A DNA stretch of 64,000 bases, taken from positions 1,272,501-1,336,500 of the forward strand of contig NZ_CP047569.1 in the NCBI RefSeq assembly GCF_009903625.1. The letters run 5' to 3'. The stretch is from Microbulbifer sp. ALW1. GTDB lineage: Bacteria; Pseudomonadota; Gammaproteobacteria; Pseudomonadales; Cellvibrionaceae. Positions 26,843 through 35,463 of this stretch are shown here, in pieces. Numbering within the stretch: the first letter of the stretch is position 1; every line of letters begins with the position of its first letter. The position numbers and the translations under genes are program-made. The notes under the pieces are model-generated. The model saw only the letters and a program-made list of their open reading frames with translations. It was not told where the DNA came from and did no database searches.

Positions 26843-28153
26843 TTACCCTTTAAGGGCCTTGCGTAAAACGCGGGAATTTCGCTGGATGTTGTAAAGAGAC
26901 TTCCGGCTGGCGGGAAGCGCCGAGACGTCCACCTGGGTGAAGCCGCGCTCGATAAACCAGTGTTCGGTCTGGGTGGTGAGTACGTAAATCTCTGCCAGGT
27001 CCAGGGTTCTCGCCTGTCGTTCCAGGTGTTGCAACAGCTTGGCGCCGCGGCCGCCACCGCGAAATTCCGGGTGAATTGCCACGCAGGCGATTTCCGCGGC
27101 GATGGTATCGCCCTGTTCGTCGAGAATCGGATAGAGCGCGGCACAGGCCACCGGGGTACCGTCCACTTCCACCAGGGTGAAATGGTCGATTTCCGATTCG
27201 AGCTTTTCCCGCGAACGGCGCACCAGAATACCCTGCTTTTCCAGTGGCCGGATCAGCCCGAGAATCCCGCCGACGTCATTGATCCGCGCGCGCCGAATGA
27301 CTTCGTAGCTGTCGCGGTAAATCATGGTGCCGGCACCCTCGCGACTGAGTAGCTCCTGCAATAGCGCGCCGTTATCGGCGTAGCTCAGCAGGTGTACCCG
27401 CTGGGTTCCGGCATTGCAGGCGCTGAGGGCACAGCTGAGCGTCTCGCTGTCCACGGTATCGGCAATGTCTTCCGCTTGGTGAATACTCAGGTCGTATACC
27501 GGCTCCCCATTCACCTTCAGTTGCGGCAGGTCGCGGAACAGAATCAGTTTTTCCGCCCTGAGCGCTTTGGCCGCTTCCGCCGCAAGATCCAGATAATTCA
27601 GGTTAAACAGCTCGCCGGTCAGCGAGGTACCGAATGGCGATAACAGCACCAGAGAATTTTCGTCCAGTGCGCGGGTAATCGCCGGCACTTCCATGCGCCG
27701 CACCTGGCCGGTCCAGCGCATATCGGTACCGTCGATGATGCCCACCGGGCGCGCGGTGACGAAATTCCCGGATACCACCTTCAGCGCGGAGCGCGCCATC
27801 GGCGAATCCGGTAGCCCCTGGGAAAAGGCCGCTTCAATTTCAAAGCGCAATTTACCCACCGCGGCCTTGATGACTTCCAGGGTTTCGCGGTCGGTAATGC
27901 GGGTATTGCCCTGAAAGCGGCTTTCAATGCCGGCCCTTTCCAGTGCGCGATTCACCTGCGCGCGCGCGCCGTGCACCAGCACCAGTTTTACCCCGAGGCT
28001 GATCAGCAGCGTTAGGTCATGCACCAGGTTGCGAAAATTCTCGTGCTCGAAACCGTCCCCGGGAATTGCAACCACCAGGGTTCGCCCGCGCAGGTCATTG
28101 ATATAGGGCGCAGCGTTTCGGAACCAGTTAAGTGTGGTGTTATCGGTGTTCAC
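26843..28153 (-). CDS. argA: N-acetylglutamate synthase
   Basis: 436 residues, first step of arginine synthesis: acetyl-CoA plus glutamate. An N-terminal amino-acid-kinase-like domain (VVAIPGDGFEHENFRNLVHD, LVLVHGARAQVN, LLSPFGTSLTGELFNLN) binds arginine for feedback. The C-terminal GNAT domain has CVAIHPEFRGGGRGAKLLQH (acetyl-CoA loop) and LTTQTEHWFIERGF. The ATG start is at 28153. Its upstream region carries the nested inverted repeat at 28277-28375, and argE lies beyond on the same strand. Confidence 0.97.
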   Translation of the reverse strand: MNTDNTTLNWFRNAAPYINDLRGRTLVVAIPGDGFEHENFRNLVHDLTLLISLGVKLVLVHGARAQVNRALERAGIESRFQGNTRITDRETLEVIKAAVGKLRFEIEAAFSQGLPDSPMARSALKVVSGNFVTARPVGIIDGTDMRWTGQVRRMEVPAITRALDENSLVLLSPFGTSLTGELFNLNYLDLAAEAAKALRAEKLILFRDLPQLKVNGEPVYDLSIHQAEDIADTVDSETLSCALSACNAGTQRVHLLSYADNGALLQELLSREGAGTMIYRDSYEVIRRARINDVGGILGLIRPLEKQGILVRRSREKLESEIDHFTLVEVDGTPVACAALYPILDEQGDTIAAEIACVAIHPEFRGGGRGAKLLQHLERQARTLDLAEIYVLTTQTEHWFIERGFTQVDVSALPASRKSLYNIQRNSRVLRKALKG

Positions 28154-28276
28154 GACGATGTCATTTCAGCAGGTGGCTCGGTTAGTAAGCGAATATACCG
28201 CATTTTCTGCGGGATTAATTTCCAATTACTGTTTCATTTTTGTTTAAAAACGCAGATTTTTCCGCGAAGGTGACGA

Positions 28277-28375
28277 TACCGGGTGCGCTTTTACGAGACC
28301 GTCTGCGGCCAGGACGGCCGCAGACGAGCCCCCAGGGATGGGTTTACGGCGTGTCTCGTAAAAGCGCACCCGGTA
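28277..28375. repeat. 99-bp nested inverted-repeat element between argE and argA
   Basis: Outer arms 28277-28299 and 28353-28375 are perfect 23-base inverted repeats. Inside lies a second perfect hairpin of 11 bp (28300-28310 with 28316-28326, five-base loop). A single RNA or DNA strand could fold into a two-tier cruciform. No T run follows, so it is not a simple terminator. It resembles a MITE-like or dispersed intergenic repeat, and a degenerate relative of the right arm sits at 2977-3004. No coding capacity. Confidence 0.75.
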
Positions 28376-28410
28376 GCGGCACCGCCACAGGTCTTCAATC
28401 TTGCTCGCGA

Positions 28411-29565
28411 CTACAGGCAGAAACGCCCGATCATGCCTCTGAGAATTTCCACCATCGGGTCAATCCGCTCCAATCCCAGATACTCATCCGGCTGGTGTGC
28501 CTGGTCGATATCCCCGGGACCGAGCACGATGGTCTGCATCCCGAGTTTTTGTAAAAAAGGCGCCTCGGTTGCAAAAGCTACACTCTCGGCGCTGTGGCCG
28601 GTAAATTTCTCCGCGACCTGCACGAGTTCAGACTGTGCCGGTTCCTCGAAGGCCTCGACCCCACCGATCAGTGAATCCATTTCCAACGAAATTTTTTCGC
28701 CACTGACGGTATCTTTCAGGCGCTGATGAAGCTCACCGCGTAGTTCCTCCATCGGCATGCCCGGCAGTGGGCGCAGATCGAACTGCAATTCGGTGTGGCC
28801 ACAAATACGGTTGGGGTTGTCGCCGCCGTGAATACAGCCCAGGTTCAGGGTGGGAACCTGCACGGCAAAACCGGGATTCTGGTAGCGCTCTTGCCACTCC
28901 CCACGCAGTTTGAGAATTTCCGACATGGCGGTGTGCATGGCTTCCAGCGCACTAGCGCCGTAGGCGGGATTGGACGAGTGCCCGGCCTGGCCGGTAATGC
29001 GCAGCCGTTCCATCATCATGCCCTTGTGCATGCGGATGGGCTTGAGGCCGGTGGGCTCGCCGATAATCGCGTAGCGGGCTTTGGGCAGACCGGCTTGCAC
29101 CAGCGCGCGGGCGCCGGACATGGAGGTTTCTTCATCGGCGGTGGCGAGAATGATCAGCGGTTGCTGCAGCGGCTTATTCGCAAAGGCTTTCGCGGCTTCA
29201 ATCGCCAAGGGGAAAAAACCTTTCATATCCGTACTGCCGAGACCGTAAAAACGGTTGTCGCGCTCGCTCAGTTTGAACGGGTCTGACTGCCAGCGGTCGT
29301 CATCGTAAGGCACTGTATCCGTGTGCCCCGCAAGCACCAGTCCACCATCGCCCTGACCCAATGTGGCGATCAGGTTGGCTTTGTGGGGCTGGTCCTCCAT
29401 GGGCATGATTTCGATGCGAAAACCCAGGGTCTCCAGCCAGGCAGCCAGCAGGTCGATCACGCCGCGGTTGCCCATATCCAGTTTGGGATTGGTGGCACTG
29501 ACGCTGGGGCTGGCAACCAGTTGTTGCAGCTGGCTCTGCAGCGTTGGCAGAGTGCGGATGCTCAT
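28411..29565 (-). CDS. argE: Acetylornithine deacetylase
   Basis: 384 residues from ATG 29565; AAGGAC lies seven bases upstream, and an earlier ATG in the leader hits a stop after two codons. Removes acetyl from N-acetylornithine to give ornithine. M20 metallopeptidase signatures are LVLAGHTDTVPYDD (metal His/Asp), TADEETSMSGA (catalytic Glu and ligand), GEPTGLKPIRMHKGMM and the dimerisation motif GHSSNP. It lies 23 bases after a permease gene and 257 bases before argA, all in one direction, so a linear and incomplete arginine pathway is grouped here. Confidence 0.96.
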   Translation of the reverse strand: MSIRTLPTLQSQLQQLVASPSVSATNPKLDMGNRGVIDLLAAWLETLGFRIEIMPMEDQPHKANLIATLGQGDGGLVLAGHTDTVPYDDDRWQSDPFKLSERDNRFYGLGSTDMKGFFPLAIEAAKAFANKPLQQPLIILATADEETSMSGARALVQAGLPKARYAIIGEPTGLKPIRMHKGMMMERLRITGQAGHSSNPAYGASALEAMHTAMSEILKLRGEWQERYQNPGFAVQVPTLNLGCIHGGDNPNRICGHTELQFDLRPLPGMPMEELRGELHQRLKDTVSGEKISLEMDSLIGGVEAFEEPAQSELVQVAEKFTGHSAESVAFATEAPFLQKLGMQTIVLGPGDIDQAHQPDEYLGLERIDPMVEILRGMIGRFCL

Positions 29566-29588
29566 TTCATTTGTCCTTCTAAAAAAGT

Positions 29589-30452
29589 TCAATTCCGTCT
29601 GTGCGTGTTGCGCCACTCACTGATCAATACCGCGGCTACGATGATAGCGCCGCCAATAGCGAGGCGTGGCAGGTTCGCGTCGCGATTCCAGAGTAACAGG
29701 TTTACCAGTAACCCGGCCGGAATCAGCGCGTTGTTCATGGCCGCGAGTGTGCCGAGGGATACCTGCGTGGCGCCCTTGTTCCAGAGAAAGTAGCCCAGCC
29801 CGGATGCTACGGCACCCAGCCACAACAATATGCCCCACTGAACCCCGTTGCTCGGGTACTTTGGTTCGCCCAGTATGAGCCAGGCAGTAGCCGCTACGAT
29901 ACTGGCGCCGATGAAAAACCAGCCGAAGGTTTGCCGCGGCGGAAGGGTGGCTGCGCGCTTTTGGTCAGATTGCATAAACTGCTTGTAGGCTACCTGGCCG
30001 GTGGCGAAACAAAGGTTGGCGCCCTGTACCACTAAAAAGCCTTTCCAGTAGTCCTCACTGAGGTTGTTCCAGCGGATGATGGCTGCTCCGAGTACCGCGA
30101 CGGCGGCAATCAACAGATTCCACAGTGAGAAGCGGTGGGCCAGCAGGTCGTAGATCAGGGTGATATAGACCGGGGTGAAGATGGTGAACAACAGCACTTC
30201 CGGAACACTGAGTAGCAGGAAAGACTGGTAGTAAAAGAGATACATCAGGCCCAGCTGCACGGCACCGACCGCCATTAATGTGAGCGCGGTGCGCGGCGGA
30301 GTACGCCAGTTGAGTAGCGGCAGAAATACCAGGGTTGCCAGTAGAACCCGGGTGAGAACCGCGAAGTAGCTGTCGACCTGGCCGGCGAGGTAAACACCGA
30401 TCAGGCTGAAAGAAAAGGCCCACAGCAGGGTGATGAGTATCAGCAGAATCAT
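29589..30452 (-). CDS. EamA/DMT-family permease, YigM-like
   Basis: 287 residues from ATG 30452. Ten hydrophobic helices arranged as two EamA halves. The opening MILLILITLLWAFSFSLIG and AGQVDSYFAVLTRVLLA closely resemble E. coli YigM, a biotin importer of the carboxylate/amine transporter group. The second half has WLGAVASGLGYFLWNKGATQ and NNALIPAGLLVNLLLW. The substrate here is not proven; biotin or an amino-acid-like compound is possible. Its start lies only 15 bases from the divergent gene at 30468. Confidence 0.8.
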   Translation of the reverse strand: MILLILITLLWAFSFSLIGVYLAGQVDSYFAVLTRVLLATLVFLPLLNWRTPPRTALTLMAVGAVQLGLMYLFYYQSFLLLSVPEVLLFTIFTPVYITLIYDLLAHRFSLWNLLIAAVAVLGAAIIRWNNLSEDYWKGFLVVQGANLCFATGQVAYKQFMQSDQKRAATLPPRQTFGWFFIGASIVAATAWLILGEPKYPSNGVQWGILLWLGAVASGLGYFLWNKGATQVSLGTLAAMNNALIPAGLLVNLLLWNRDANLPRLAIGGAIIVAAVLISEWRNTHRRN

Positions 30453-30467
30453 GAACTGGATATCGAA

Positions 30468-30941
30468 TTGGTGAACAAACGGGTGGATTACAAAGGTCTG
30501 GAGGCCCTGGCGCAACTGTGTGAGCGTTTAAAGAAAGTCCGTGCCTTCAGCTTCAATGCCAGTAACGGCCCCGGGTCGAAAACCAACTGGCGTGGGCACG
30601 GGCGTGGCGAAGTGGGCGTCAGCAATTTCGGTGCGCATATCCTGTTTGCCGAGCGGGCCGAGTTTACCGATGCCGACGGGCACAAGGTTGATCTGCAAAA
30701 CCGCTATCGCTGGACGCGCTGTAGCGATTTTGTGCGCCTTGAACATTTGCGTCGCGAGGCGCCGGTGTTGCTGTTCAATCTGGTGCCGGTGACGGAACAC
30801 GGGTTTCGCCATCAGTCTCCCCATCTTTGCGGGGAGGATACCTACACCGCCGACCTGATTCTGCACCCGGATGAAATCGAACTGATTTGGCAGATCCACG
30901 GACCGCGCAAGAACGAGCGCCTGCATTATCACTACTGGTAG
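30468..30941 (+). CDS. Small protein of unknown function, possibly DUF6314-like
   Basis: 157 residues, with TTG 30468, GTG 30471 or a later GTG as start; none has a convincing ribosome site and the frame stays open upstream. The sequence is soluble, with FSFNASNGPGSKTNWRGHGR, an acidic and aromatic centre and a C-terminus HLCGEDTYTADL then WQIHGPRKNERLHYHYW. The HxCxxDxY and closing GP-K pattern recalls DUF6314 proteins, which look like small beta-barrel binding proteins, but this is recognition by eye only. It is divergent from the permease. Confidence 0.55.
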   Translation: MVNKRVDYKGLEALAQLCERLKKVRAFSFNASNGPGSKTNWRGHGRGEVGVSNFGAHILFAERAEFTDADGHKVDLQNRYRWTRCSDFVRLEHLRREAPVLLFNLVPVTEHGFRHQSPHLCGEDTYTADLILHPDEIELIWQIHGPRKNERLHYHYW

Positions 30942-31003
30942 CGCCTGTTTTTAGCGCTAAAACACGATACTCTCTGCCAATTATAAATAGTGGAGAGTGT
31001 TTC

Positions 31004-32293
31004 ATGCCCACCAAACGTCAACTACTGAAAGCGGCCGCGTTGCTGGCGGTGGCGCCGGCCCTGCCCCTGCGCGCGGCTACCGAATCCCCTGCAAAAGCTA
31101 ATAAGCCTGAGTCCCTGCTTGCTGGCGTGCAGCCGATCACTGTGGCTGAGCGGCAGGCGCGGGTCGCCAAGGCCCAGGAGTTGATGGATGCATCGGGCAT
31201 CGACGCCATTGTGCTCGAACCTGGCGCTGCAATGCTGTATTTCACCGGTATTCGCTGGTGGCGCTCCGAGCGCCTGACCTGTGTGATTATCCCCCGGCGC
31301 GGCGACATTGCGGTGGTTACGCCGTTTTTTGAAGAGCCGTCGGTGCGTGAATCGATGACCTTTGGCAGTGACGTGCGCACCTGGCACGAACACGAGAGCC
31401 CATTTGCACGGGTAGCGTCGGTGATGAAAGATCGCGGCTTTACGCCTGGCTCTAAGCCCGGCTCTAAGTCTGGCGTTATCGGCTTGGAGGCCTCGGTGCG
31501 CTGGTTTGTCGCCGATGGGCTGCGCGAAGCGCTACCCGGGTTCAAGCAGGTAAGTGCGGATCCTGTCACTCGCGGCTGTCGCATGGTCAAGAGCCCGGCG
31601 GAGCTGGCGCTGATGAAAAAGGCCAATGAAATTACCCTGGCGGCTTACGGCATGGTGTTGAAGCAGCTGCGCCCGGGGATGACACCGGCGGATGTGAATC
31701 AGCTGATGCGCGAGTCGCAGACTGCGCTGGGTGGGCAGGGTGTTTGGACCATGGCGCTGTTCGGTGAGGGCAGTGCCTATCCCCATGGCACCGATCAACC
31801 GCAGCAGATCCGCGAAGGACAGGTCGTTTTGATGGACTGTGGCTGCAGCGTAGAGGGTTACCAGTCGGATATTTCCCGCACCTTTGTTTACGGCGAAGCC
31901 AGCAAAAAACAGCAAAAAATCTGGCAGCTGGTCCGCGAGGGCCAGAACGTTGCCTTCGAGGCCGCCAAGCTCGGCGCCCCCGCGGGCAGTGTTGACGATG
32001 CGGTGCGGGCGTTTTACCTGAAAAATGGTTTCGGGCCGGATTACCGCTTGCCCGGTCTTTCCCATCGCACTGGTCACGGCATCGGTATGGAAGGGCATGA
32101 GCCGGTGAACTTTGTGCGGGGTGAGAAAGTGAAACTGGCACCGGGCATGTGCTTTTCCAACGAGCCGGGTATCTATATTCCCGGAGAATTCGGCGTGCGT
32201 TTGGAAGATTGCCTGTACATGACGGAAGAGGGCCCCGCTTGGTTTACCCTGCCGCCAGACAGCCTCGCCAGCCCTTTGGGGCGCTTGGCGTGA
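31004..32293 (+). CDS. Exported M24-family metallopeptidase (Xaa-Pro aminopeptidase-like)
   Basis: 429 residues from ATG 31004 with GGAG upstream. An N-terminal signal peptide (LLKAAALLAVAPALPLRA) sends it out of the cytoplasm, unlike PepP/PepQ. The creatinase-type N-domain is followed by the pita-bread domain with all five metal ligands: D278 (MDCGCS), D289 (YQSDISRTF), H358 (RTGHGIGMEGH), E387 (FSNEPGIYIPGEFG) and E401 (VRLED). It probably removes N-terminal residues before proline in imported peptides. The specificity is not readable. Confidence 0.88.
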   Translation: MPTKRQLLKAAALLAVAPALPLRAATESPAKANKPESLLAGVQPITVAERQARVAKAQELMDASGIDAIVLEPGAAMLYFTGIRWWRSERLTCVIIPRRGDIAVVTPFFEEPSVRESMTFGSDVRTWHEHESPFARVASVMKDRGFTPGSKPGSKSGVIGLEASVRWFVADGLREALPGFKQVSADPVTRGCRMVKSPAELALMKKANEITLAAYGMVLKQLRPGMTPADVNQLMRESQTALGGQGVWTMALFGEGSAYPHGTDQPQQIREGQVVLMDCGCSVEGYQSDISRTFVYGEASKKQQKIWQLVREGQNVAFEAAKLGAPAGSVDDAVRAFYLKNGFGPDYRLPGLSHRTGHGIGMEGHEPVNFVRGEKVKLAPGMCFSNEPGIYIPGEFGVRLEDCLYMTEEGPAWFTLPPDSLASPLGRLA

Positions 32294-32371
32294 TGTCGTT
32301 GTATTGAGGTGGATCTTGGGGCCGGTCAACAGGTCCGGCCCTCTATCGGTTTAGCTCGCGATAGCCTTCTG

Positions 32372-33169
32372 TTACAGGGTGATCTGCCCGCGCAGGTAAG
32401 TCACCGCACGGCCGCGCATGATCACGCGATCACCTTTCAATTCACAATCCAGCTCGCCACCACGGGGGGAAATCTGTCTGGCTTTCAATGCGGTTTTGTC
32501 GAGTTTCTCGGCCCAGAAGGGCACCAACCGCGTGTGTGCGGAACCGGTAACCGGATCTTCGTCGATGCCGATGGCGGGGGCGAAAAAGCGGCTGACGAAA
32601 TCGCAGTCGAATCCCTCCCCGGGGGCGGTACAGATCAGGCCTTTGTAGGGCAGCTTTGCCGCTGCACGCATATCGGGGTCGAGCCCGGCGACAACTTCCG
32701 CGGAAGCGAACTCGAGTAGCAGCTGGTCATCTGAGCCGGCAACTTCGAGTGCACGGAGAGGCTCTGTGCCCAGTGCCAGGGTGAACGCATCGACGACAGG
32801 GATATCCCGATTGGTCTGGACGGGAAAGTCCAGCGCCAGCTGCTCGCCGTCCCGGCGCACCACCAGCTCTCCGCTGCGGGTAAAAAAGTGGATCTCTTCG
32901 TCGGTAAAGCCCAGTTCCGTCCACAGCAGGTGGGCGGTTACCAGGGTGGCGTGGCCGCACAGGGGGACTTCTTCGCCGGGCGTAAACCAGCGCAGTTCAA
33001 AGCCGTTGCCAGCGGGCACGGTGTAGGCGGTTTCGGCGAGATTGTTCTCGGCGGCGATCTGTTGCAGTAGCGCGTCGTCGAGCCAGCGGGTAAGCGGTAC
33101 GTAGGCGGCAGGGTTGCCTTTGAAGAGTTCTAAGGTGAAGGCGTCAGCCTGATAGATGGGCAGTTGCAT
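32372..33169 (-). CDS. PhzF family isomerase-like protein (canonical copy)
   Basis: 265 residues from ATG 33169, eight bases after AAGGA. The diaminopimelate-epimerase-like fold shows the PhzF signatures: YQADAFTLELFKGNPAAYV, NNLAETAY with the catalytic glutamate, RWFTPGEEVPLCGHATLVTAH and the C-terminal EDPVTGSAHTRLVPFWAEKL. PhzF itself isomerises a phenazine precursor, but no other phenazine gene is near, so this is one of the many housekeeping PhzF paralogues of unknown substrate. Confidence 0.88.
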   Translation of the reverse strand: MQLPIYQADAFTLELFKGNPAAYVPLTRWLDDALLQQIAAENNLAETAYTVPAGNGFELRWFTPGEEVPLCGHATLVTAHLLWTELGFTDEEIHFFTRSGELVVRRDGEQLALDFPVQTNRDIPVVDAFTLALGTEPLRALEVAGSDDQLLLEFASAEVVAGLDPDMRAAAKLPYKGLICTAPGEGFDCDFVSRFFAPAIGIDEDPVTGSAHTRLVPFWAEKLDKTALKARQISPRGGELDCELKGDRVIMRGRAVTYLRGQITL

Positions 33170-33201
33170 GGAGGGATCCTTCTCACATTGCCAGCACAAA
33201 C

Positions 33202-33236
33202 AAAAAAAAGGGAGAGCTAATTAGCTCTCCCTTTTT
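33202..33236. terminator. Terminator of the pit operon
   Basis: A 30-base perfect palindrome AAAAGGGAGAGCTAA/TTAGCTCTCCCTTTT flanked by A and T tracts, so it can act on both strands. It lies just past pit and before the phzF-like start. Confidence 0.9.
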
Positions 33237-33282
33237 AACAGGCGCGGGCGGTAATTTCTATTACCAACCCAACTTTGGGTGC

Positions 33283-34560
33283 TTACCAGCCAAAGACGCC
33301 CTTGAAGAAGAAGAAGAACAGAATCGCCAGACCCGCGCCCGCGGGCAGGGTGACGATCCAGGAGGCGGCAATGGTGGTGATCATGCGCAGGTTGAGTGCG
33401 CCGATTCCTCGTGCCAGGCCAACCCCCAGTACCGCACCCACCAGGGTGTGGGTGGTGGAGATGGGCAGGCCGGTGCCGGAGGCGAGCACCACGGTAGAGG
33501 CCGCGCCCAGCTCGGCAGCGAAACCGCGGCTCGGAGTCAGCTCGGTGATCTTGCGGCCGATGGTCGCCATAACCTTGAAACCATAGGTGGCGAGACCGAC
33601 GACGATACCGGCACCACCCAGCAGCAGGATCCACGGTGGCATTACCGCCTTGGCAGTGACCGCACCCTGTTGCACGGTGTTTACGACCGCCGCCAGCGGG
33701 CCTACCGCGTTGGCCACGTCGTTGGAGCCGTGGGCAAAGGCCATGGCACAGGCGGTGAAGATCATCAGAATGGCGAACACGCGCTCCACGTTGGCGAAGC
33801 GGTTGTCTTTTTCCATTGCCGGGTCGCGCTTGATGCGCTTCAGCAGAGCGATACCTACACCCATCACCACCAGGCCCATAACGCCGGCAATCAGCGCGTC
33901 CTGCCAGAAGGAAAGGGAAATGCCGGCGTCTTTGAATACGTGCTTGAGGCCCTTGGTGAGGGTCACCATGGAGATCATCCAGCCCACCGCAAACATATAC
34001 ATGGGGATGTAGCGCTTGGCGTTGCTGAAGGGATCCTCGGTATTGAGGATCAGTCGCTGCACGCTCCTGAACAGCAGGAAGGAAATGGTGCCTGCGAGCA
34101 CCGGCGATACCACCCAGCTGGCAACGATGCTCGCGACCTTGGCCCAGGCCACCGCGTCCACGGAGATACCCACGGCAGAGAAACCGACAATGGCACCGAC
34201 AATGGAGTGGGTGGTGGACACCGGCCAGCCGAGGATACTGGCAATCATCAGCCAGGTACCCGCCGCCAGCAGTGCCGACAGCATGCCGTACACCAGCAGT
34301 TCCGGTTTATCGTTGAACAGGTCTGGGGAGATGATGCCCTTGCGGATGGTGGAGGTAACCTCGCCACCGGCCAGGTAGGCGCCGGCGAATTCGAAGATCA
34401 TGGCGATGATGATCGCCTGTTTGATGGTCAGTGCGCGGGAGCCCACCGAGGTGCCCATGGCGTTGGCGACGTCGTTGGCACCCACACCCCAGGCCATGAA
34501 GAAACCGAAAACACAGGCCAGGATCAGGAAGATATGGCCGTACTGAGCAATGATATCCAT
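33283..34560 (-). CDS. pit: PiT-family low-affinity phosphate transporter
   Basis: 425 residues. Two inverted halves carry the family signature GANDVANAMGTSVGSRALT near the N-terminus and GSNDVANAVGPLAAV in the second half, each followed by the GGEVTSTIRKGI-type and PISTTHTLVGA motifs (STTHSIVGAIVG in the first half). About ten to eleven membrane segments. It imports metal-phosphate complexes with protons or sodium. It lies 12 bases after the PhoU-like gene on the same strand, so the regulator is translated first. Confidence 0.95.
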   Translation of the reverse strand: MDIIAQYGHIFLILACVFGFFMAWGVGANDVANAMGTSVGSRALTIKQAIIIAMIFEFAGAYLAGGEVTSTIRKGIISPDLFNDKPELLVYGMLSALLAAGTWLMIASILGWPVSTTHSIVGAIVGFSAVGISVDAVAWAKVASIVASWVVSPVLAGTISFLLFRSVQRLILNTEDPFSNAKRYIPMYMFAVGWMISMVTLTKGLKHVFKDAGISLSFWQDALIAGVMGLVVMGVGIALLKRIKRDPAMEKDNRFANVERVFAILMIFTACAMAFAHGSNDVANAVGPLAAVVNTVQQGAVTAKAVMPPWILLLGGAGIVVGLATYGFKVMATIGRKITELTPSRGFAAELGAASTVVLASGTGLPISTTHTLVGAVLGVGLARGIGALNLRMITTIAASWIVTLPAGAGLAILFFFFFKGVFGW

Positions 34561-34572
34561 GGTCTTCCCCCT

Positions 34573-35250
34573 TTAACGTGCGAGCAACAGTTGCAATCGG
34601 TTGCCCACACCGTGGGCCTCATCGGCCAGGTCGCCGACCCACTCGATGATCCGATAGAGGAAAATCACGTCTACTGGCGGCAGCCCTTTCTCCATTTTGA
34701 ACAGAGAGGCGCGCACTTCCACTTCGAGCTTGTCGGACTTGCGCTCCAGGTCATCGAGCTCTTCGGTCATGCGCTGGGCGATGTCCACCTCGCGTCCGGC
34801 GAAGCCAGACTCCAGCAGTTCATCCAGTTCGTTGATGGCGGTAAGTGCCTGGGCGGAAGCGGCCACGGCGCTTTCCACGAAGGTGCTCATCATGGCGTGC
34901 ATGGAGGCCGGGATCTCCATCTGGCGACCAATGGCCAGCCCGGCGATATCCTGGGCCTTGTTGGCCACTTTGTCCTGGGCGTGCAGCAGTTCCAGCAGGT
35001 CGGTGCGGGAGACCGGCATAAACAGGCTGTCCGGCAGGTGCAGACGCAGGTCTTTTTTGATGTCGTCGGCGCGGTTCTCGCTGGCGGAAATGCGCTGTTG
35101 TACGGTTTTGGCAGTGCTGAAGTCCCCTTGCATGAGGGCTTCAAAGAAGGGCACCAGATCCGCTGACGCCTTGTGGGCAGTCGCCATGTGCTCCTTGATC
35201 GGCTTGATCGGCGAGCGGCCGAACAGGTTGGCGATATTGGACAGGGGCAT
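34573..35250 (-). CDS. DUF47/TIGR00153 PhoU-like phosphate transport partner
   Basis: 225 residues from ATG 35250 with AAGGAAC upstream; the longer in-frame start has no support. All-helical, with PhoU-type repeats (ENRADDIKKDLRLHLPDSLFMP, MTEELDDLERKSDKLEVEVR) containing the acidic metal-binding clusters. This family is paired with Pit transporters and is thought to modulate them. The gene pair is divergent from the orphan ATPase at 35464, with 213 bases between. Confidence 0.92.
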   Translation of the reverse strand: MPLSNIANLFGRSPIKPIKEHMATAHKASADLVPFFEALMQGDFSTAKTVQQRISASENRADDIKKDLRLHLPDSLFMPVSRTDLLELLHAQDKVANKAQDIAGLAIGRQMEIPASMHAMMSTFVESAVAASAQALTAINELDELLESGFAGREVDIAQRMTEELDDLERKSDKLEVEVRASLFKMEKGLPPVDVIFLYRIIEWVGDLADEAHGVGNRLQLLLAR

Positions 35251-35463
35251 GGTCTGTTCCTTTTTTCCGGTCCTGACAGTTAACAAGAAGGCCGCTTGGT
35301 TGAACCCGCAGCGGCCAAATTTGGCGGCATGGTACCCCAACATCTGCGCAGGGCACAGTGACGCTTTGGTTTCGCCGCCATTCTGCGAATCTCTCGCACT
35401 TTCACCGCCGATCAATAGAGCTACAATGCGCCTTCACACTTAAGCGTAGACGGGTAACAGGGT

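Noticed and set aside
28277..28375. Integron attC site or insertion-sequence end
   Set aside because: The GTTRRRY core sites of attC are missing, and no transposase or target-site duplication is visible; kept as an unclassified nested repeat.
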